Assembly: GCF_907163125.1 (NCBI RefSeq)
Contig: NZ_OU015319.1
Coordinates: forward strand, 1,178,001 to 1,242,000
DNA from: Cloacibacterium caeni
GTDB lineage: Bacteria; Bacteroidota; Bacteroidia; Flavobacteriales; Weeksellaceae
Reading direction: 5' to 3'
DNA: 64,000 nt
Shown here: piece after piece, positions 61,310 through 64,000 of the stretch
Layout of the letters: the number at the start of each line of letters is the position of its first letter
How positions within the stretch are numbered: the first letter of the stretch is position 1
Translations under genes and position numbers: made by a program
The notes under the pieces: model-generated
What the model was told of the DNA's origin: nothing
What the model saw: only the letters and a program-made list of their open reading frames with translations
The model's database searches: none

Positions 61310-61317
61310 CAAATATA
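61310..61317 (-). promoter_or_regulatory. -7 box of secDF
   Basis: The complement reads TATATTTG, an exact TAnnTTTG, 36 bases before the secDF ATG, with TTTT 19 bp upstream. Confidence 0.5.
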
Positions 61318-61438
61318 ATGATTATCAGTTGAAATAAAAATTTTGTTTACATGATTTTTGAAGATATTTCACAGAATTCAGGTAATAAAGCGACAAAGGA
61401 ATCCCAAATTCAAAAAAATCTTATGAATTTCAAAACAA

Positions 61439-61464
61439 AAAAGACGCAAATCATTGCGTCTTTT
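61439..61464 (-). terminator. Terminator after hemN
   Basis: Perfect 11-bp stem AAAAGACGCAA-atca-TTGCGTCTTTT. On the minus strand T-rich sequence follows. It lies 27 bp after the hemN stop. Confidence 0.88.
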
Positions 61465-61490
61465 CAATATATTTTAATGGATTTTGCAGA

Positions 61491-62849
61491 TTAAACCGTC
61501 ATCGAAAACAATCTGGTTTCCGGCATTTTTCTCATCATTCTTAAGTCAAAAGCCATGGCAACATTTCTAGTGAAAACTCTTCCTTTTTCAGTAATTTTCA
61601 CGGTATTTCCTGAAATTTCTACCAGACCATCTTCTTGCATTTCTTGTAGCTTTTTCAATGCTTCTGGTAATTCTTCAAAAGAATTTTCTGGTGTAAAAGT
61701 GGTTTCTAACTGACACATTAAATTGAGAATATGTCTTCTTAATTTTAAATCTTCTTCATTTAAAATATGACCTTTCACCACAGGAATAATTCCTTCTTCT
61801 ACTCTTTTTTGATATTCTTCTACCGATTTTTCGTTTTGAGCAAAAGCATACCAAGAATCCGAAATCGCAGACATACCTAAACCAACCATCAATTGAGTAT
61901 TACTCGATGTATAGCCCATGAAATTTCGGTGTAATTTTTTATGAATTAAAGATTGGTACAAATCATCTTTTTCGAGTGAAAAATGGTCCATTCCTACTTC
62001 TATATAACCTAATTCTTCTAACAGTTTTTTGCCGTTTTCGTAGAGTTTTCGTTTTTCTTCGCCACTTGGCAAATCATTTTCGTCAAATCCACGTTGACCA
62101 ACTCCTTTTATCCACGGAACGTGAGCGTAAGAATAAAATGCAAGCCTGTCTGGTTTTAATTCCAAAGTTTTTCTGATGGTAAATTCCATCGCGTCCCAAG
62201 TTTGGTGCGGTAAACCAAAAACCAAATCGTGAGAAACACTCTTATAACCAATTTCTCTAGCCCATTCTGTAACGTTTTTCACATTTTCGAAAGGCTGAAT
62301 TCTATTGATGGCTTTTTGAACTTTTGCATCATAATCTTGCACTCCGAAACTACATCTTCTGAAACCTAAATCATACAAAGTTTGCAAATGTACTTTTGTA
62401 GTATTGTTTGGGTGACCTTCAAAAGAAAATTCAGGATTTTCGGCAATTTCTACGGTGCTAAAAATTCCTTCTAGTAAAATTCTCAAATTTTCTGGAGAGA
62501 AAAAGGTAGGAGTTCCTCCACCGAGATGCAATTCTTTAAGCTTTGGTTTTTCTTCAAAAAGATTCAGATAGAGATTCCACTCTTTTAAAACACTTTCTAA
62601 ATAAGGTGTTTCCACAGAATGTTGTTTAGTTATGCGTTTATGACAAGCACAAAAAGTACACAATTGCTCACAAAAAGGAAGGTGAATATAAATAGAAATT
62701 CCTTCTTGAGCATTGCTCTCGTTGAAAGATTGAATAACAGTTTTTTGCCATTGTTCAGAAGTAAAACCATCATTATCCCAGTAAGGAACAGTAGGATAAG
62801 AAGTATATCTAGGTCCCGGAATATTATATTTATCGATAAGTGAATTCAT
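61491..62849 (-). CDS. hemN: Oxygen-independent coproporphyrinogen III oxidase
   Basis: A 452-residue radical SAM enzyme that decarboxylates coproporphyrinogen III to protoporphyrinogen IX without oxygen. The cluster motif is FCEQLCTFCACHK (CxxxCxxC plus the extra Cys, ~58-66). Also conserved: LHLGGGTPTFFSPENL (~105), SFEGHPNNTT, RCSFGVQDYD and the N-terminal YNIPGPRYTSYPT that binds the second SAM in HemN. These distinguish it from HemW. Start: TAATTTTG-CAAA-ATG, again a -7 box only four bases from the start. A heptamer tract lies right behind it. Confidence 0.94.
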   Translation of the reverse strand: MNSLIDKYNIPGPRYTSYPTVPYWDNDGFTSEQWQKTVIQSFNESNAQEGISIYIHLPFCEQLCTFCACHKRITKQHSVETPYLESVLKEWNLYLNLFEEKPKLKELHLGGGTPTFFSPENLRILLEGIFSTVEIAENPEFSFEGHPNNTTKVHLQTLYDLGFRRCSFGVQDYDAKVQKAINRIQPFENVKNVTEWAREIGYKSVSHDLVFGLPHQTWDAMEFTIRKTLELKPDRLAFYSYAHVPWIKGVGQRGFDENDLPSGEEKRKLYENGKKLLEELGYIEVGMDHFSLEKDDLYQSLIHKKLHRNFMGYTSSNTQLMVGLGMSAISDSWYAFAQNEKSVEEYQKRVEEGIIPVVKGHILNEEDLKLRRHILNLMCQLETTFTPENSFEELPEALKKLQEMQEDGLVEISGNTVKITEKGRVFTRNVAMAFDLRMMRKMPETRLFSMTV

Positions 62850-62853
62850 TTTG

Positions 62854-62861
62854 CAAAATTA
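62854..62861 (-). promoter_or_regulatory. hemN -7 box, four bases before ATG
   Basis: The complement reads TAATTTTG-CAAA-ATG, exact TAnnTTTG with N4 spacing. The heptamer tract occupies the spacer and -33 region upstream. Confidence 0.5.
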
Positions 62862-62896
62862 GGGATTAGGTTTTAGTTTTTAGGGATTAGTTTTAA
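62862..62896. repeat. Heptamer-period degenerate repeat, tract 8
   Basis: Units GGGATTA, GGTTTTA, GTTTTTA, GGGATTA, GTTTTAA in register, immediately upstream of the hemN -7 box. Confidence 0.7.
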
Positions 62897-62933
62897 AAAA
62901 AATGATAAAACGAATCTATTGCAGCAATTAAAA

Positions 62934-63953
62934 CTACTCAGTGAATACCGCTTTTAAAATCCTATTTTTTCCGGCAAATACGAGACTGTTTTCATCTATC
63001 CATTCGCAAACGTAAAGATTTTTTTCTTGTGAAATCGTTTTCCAAGTTTTTCCATAATCGCTAGAAAATTCTATATTTTGGTCTCCCACTGCAATGATGT
63101 CTTTACCTTTAAATTTCGGACGAATTTTAACACACGTTTTATATCCTCCATTTTTTCCAGAAGCTTGAATTTGCCAGGTTTCGCCACCGTCTGAAGTTGT
63201 AGCGATATTGTTAACATTATCTGATTGTTGGGTATAATCACCACCTACTGCAATCCCGAATTTCTCATCATAGAAATCTATAGAATAAATTCCTGTAGAC
63301 GATTTCCCGTTGACAAAAGGCGTATTGTAAACATTCCAAAAATAAGGTTTATCCCAATTGAATTTAAAAATTCTAGAAACGGTTCCTCCTGTTGCAATCC
63401 AAACGGTATTTCCTTTCATTGCAATATTGGTATTACTCGCTGCAAAATGAGCTTCACCATCTTGATATTTCGGCATAATTCCGCCTTCGTTTTTATAATT
63501 TTTGCTCGAAATAATTCTAAAATGAGGTTTTCCTTCTTTTCTTGGGTCACTTATTGCCAATCCTCTCCCCTTTTTATCAAACATAAAAGCGTCATAAAAT
63601 GCAGTTTTTATGGTATCGGTAAAAACTTCTTCTGCTGTGAAACTGCTTTTGGTGATTTTGTAAAAAGTGGCCGGACTTTCGATGTTTACGGTATAAAATA
63701 AATCTTTAGTCTGTGCCAAAGTTCTGAATTGAAGATTAGCATCTGATAATTTCATTTGCTTTCTAATCGTTGGTTCTTTCAAATGAATATACCCAAATTT
63801 AGAATCTGTAGCGGCGTAATAAACTTTATTTTGCCAAATCTGAATTGCTCTTACACTCATGTTATAATTTTCTGCTAAAGCCGAGAATTCTAGACTTTGA
63901 GCCATTATAAAAGCATGAGCCAATAAACAAAAGGCTAATATTATTCTTTTCAT
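62934..63953 (-). CDS. Secreted beta-propeller protein (BNR/Ycf48-like)
   Basis: A 339-residue protein with a signal peptide (MKRIILAFCLLAHAFIMAQ). Repeated propeller blades carry Asp-box-like motifs: TTSDGGETWQIQ (~255) and SSDYGKTWKTIS (~300), with weaker ones before. This fits the BNR/sialidase-like or Ycf48-like propeller class. Some relatives are called oxidoreductases by annotation only; no catalytic residue is apparent. Periplasmic or secreted. A -7 box TATTTTTG lies 14 bp upstream. Confidence 0.75.
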   Translation of the reverse strand: MKRIILAFCLLAHAFIMAQSLEFSALAENYNMSVRAIQIWQNKVYYAATDSKFGYIHLKEPTIRKQMKLSDANLQFRTLAQTKDLFYTVNIESPATFYKITKSSFTAEEVFTDTIKTAFYDAFMFDKKGRGLAISDPRKEGKPHFRIISSKNYKNEGGIMPKYQDGEAHFAASNTNIAMKGNTVWIATGGTVSRIFKFNWDKPYFWNVYNTPFVNGKSSTGIYSIDFYDEKFGIAVGGDYTQQSDNVNNIATTSDGGETWQIQASGKNGGYKTCVKIRPKFKGKDIIAVGDQNIEFSSDYGKTWKTISQEKNLYVCEWIDENSLVFAGKNRILKAVFTE

Positions 63954-63966
63954 TTTTACTTTTTTA

Positions 63967-63974
63967 CAAAAATA
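63967..63974 (-). promoter_or_regulatory. -7 box of the propeller gene
   Basis: The complement reads TATTTTTG, exact TAnnTTTG, 13 bases from the ATG. No -33 match. Confidence 0.45.
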
Positions 63975-63976
63975 AA

Positions 63977-64000
63977 AAATCCCACCAAAAAGTGGGATTT
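63977..64000. terminator. Hairpin at the window edge
   Basis: Perfect 9-bp stem AAATCCCAC-caaaaa-GTGGGATTT, A-run on the left. It probably ends a gene lying beyond the window; flanking sequence is needed to tell its direction. Confidence 0.65.

Overview
The window is a chromosomal segment of a Bacteroidota bacterium, most likely class Flavobacteriia, family Weeksellaceae (Chryseobacterium/Cloacibacterium-like). The grounds are low GC, very AT-rich intergenic DNA, start codons without Shine-Dalgarno sequences, promoters of the Bacteroidota type (TAnnTTTG -7 box), a fused SecDF, a mevalonate-pathway kinase and a DAHP synthase-chorismate mutase fusion. Most of the 64 kb is core housekeeping sequence. 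I saw no tRNA, rRNA, CRISPR array or prophage.

Layout. 0-2.3 kb: the 3' end of a GH53 galactanase, a UbiA-family prenyltransferase and a mevalonate kinase. 2.3-6.3 kb: rsgA flanked by two unrelated insertion sequences, an ISL3/ISAon1-type element with 21-bp perfect ends and an 8-bp target duplication, and an IS3/IS150-type element that split a terminator hairpin. 6.3-15 kb: DAHP synthase/chorismate mutase, a ClC exchanger, a DUF389 protein, dnaX with an A10 frameshift site, then membrane-bound (hppA) and soluble (ppa) pyrophosphatases. 15-21 kb: radC, a lolD-type ATPase, pyruvate dehydrogenase E2 and E1alpha. 21-31.9 kb: PAP2 phosphatase, BlaI-type repressor, DUF4153 protein, an RRM protein, aldo/keto reductase, a thioesterase, an HMA-AraC regulator next to a copper ATPase, an amidase and a sirtuin.

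31.9-38 kb: a leftward arsenic operon (arsR, arsM, a second methyltransferase, an HMA-CDF transporter, arsC, acr3). The acr3 efflux gene is interrupted by a complete IS1380-type element; removing it with one copy of the 5-bp duplication restores a 343-codon frame. 38-51.6 kb: a YggS PLP protein, a GT-C-like membrane protein, an NtrC-like regulator without a DNA-binding domain, an M1 peptidase, a histidine kinase, a PBP4-type carboxypeptidase, RelA/SpoT, NhaA and an old-yellow-enzyme reductase. 51.6-64 kb: cytidine deaminase, a cobalamin riboswitch controlling a BtuB-like receptor, a BrkB-type membrane protein, rlmH, a second PAP2 phosphatase, tatA, a TetA-like exporter, secDF, hemN and a BNR/Ycf48-like secreted protein.

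Four signals are not explained by the gene list: (i) eight intergenic tracts of degenerate repeats with an exact 7-bp period; (ii) two copies of a structured intergenic element in which helix sequence differs but pairing and a bulged G are kept; (iii) at least four genes with TAnnTTTG-N4-ATG, which predicts leaderless mRNAs; (iv) the dnaX A10 site, which would yield a short gamma-like and a long tau-like product.
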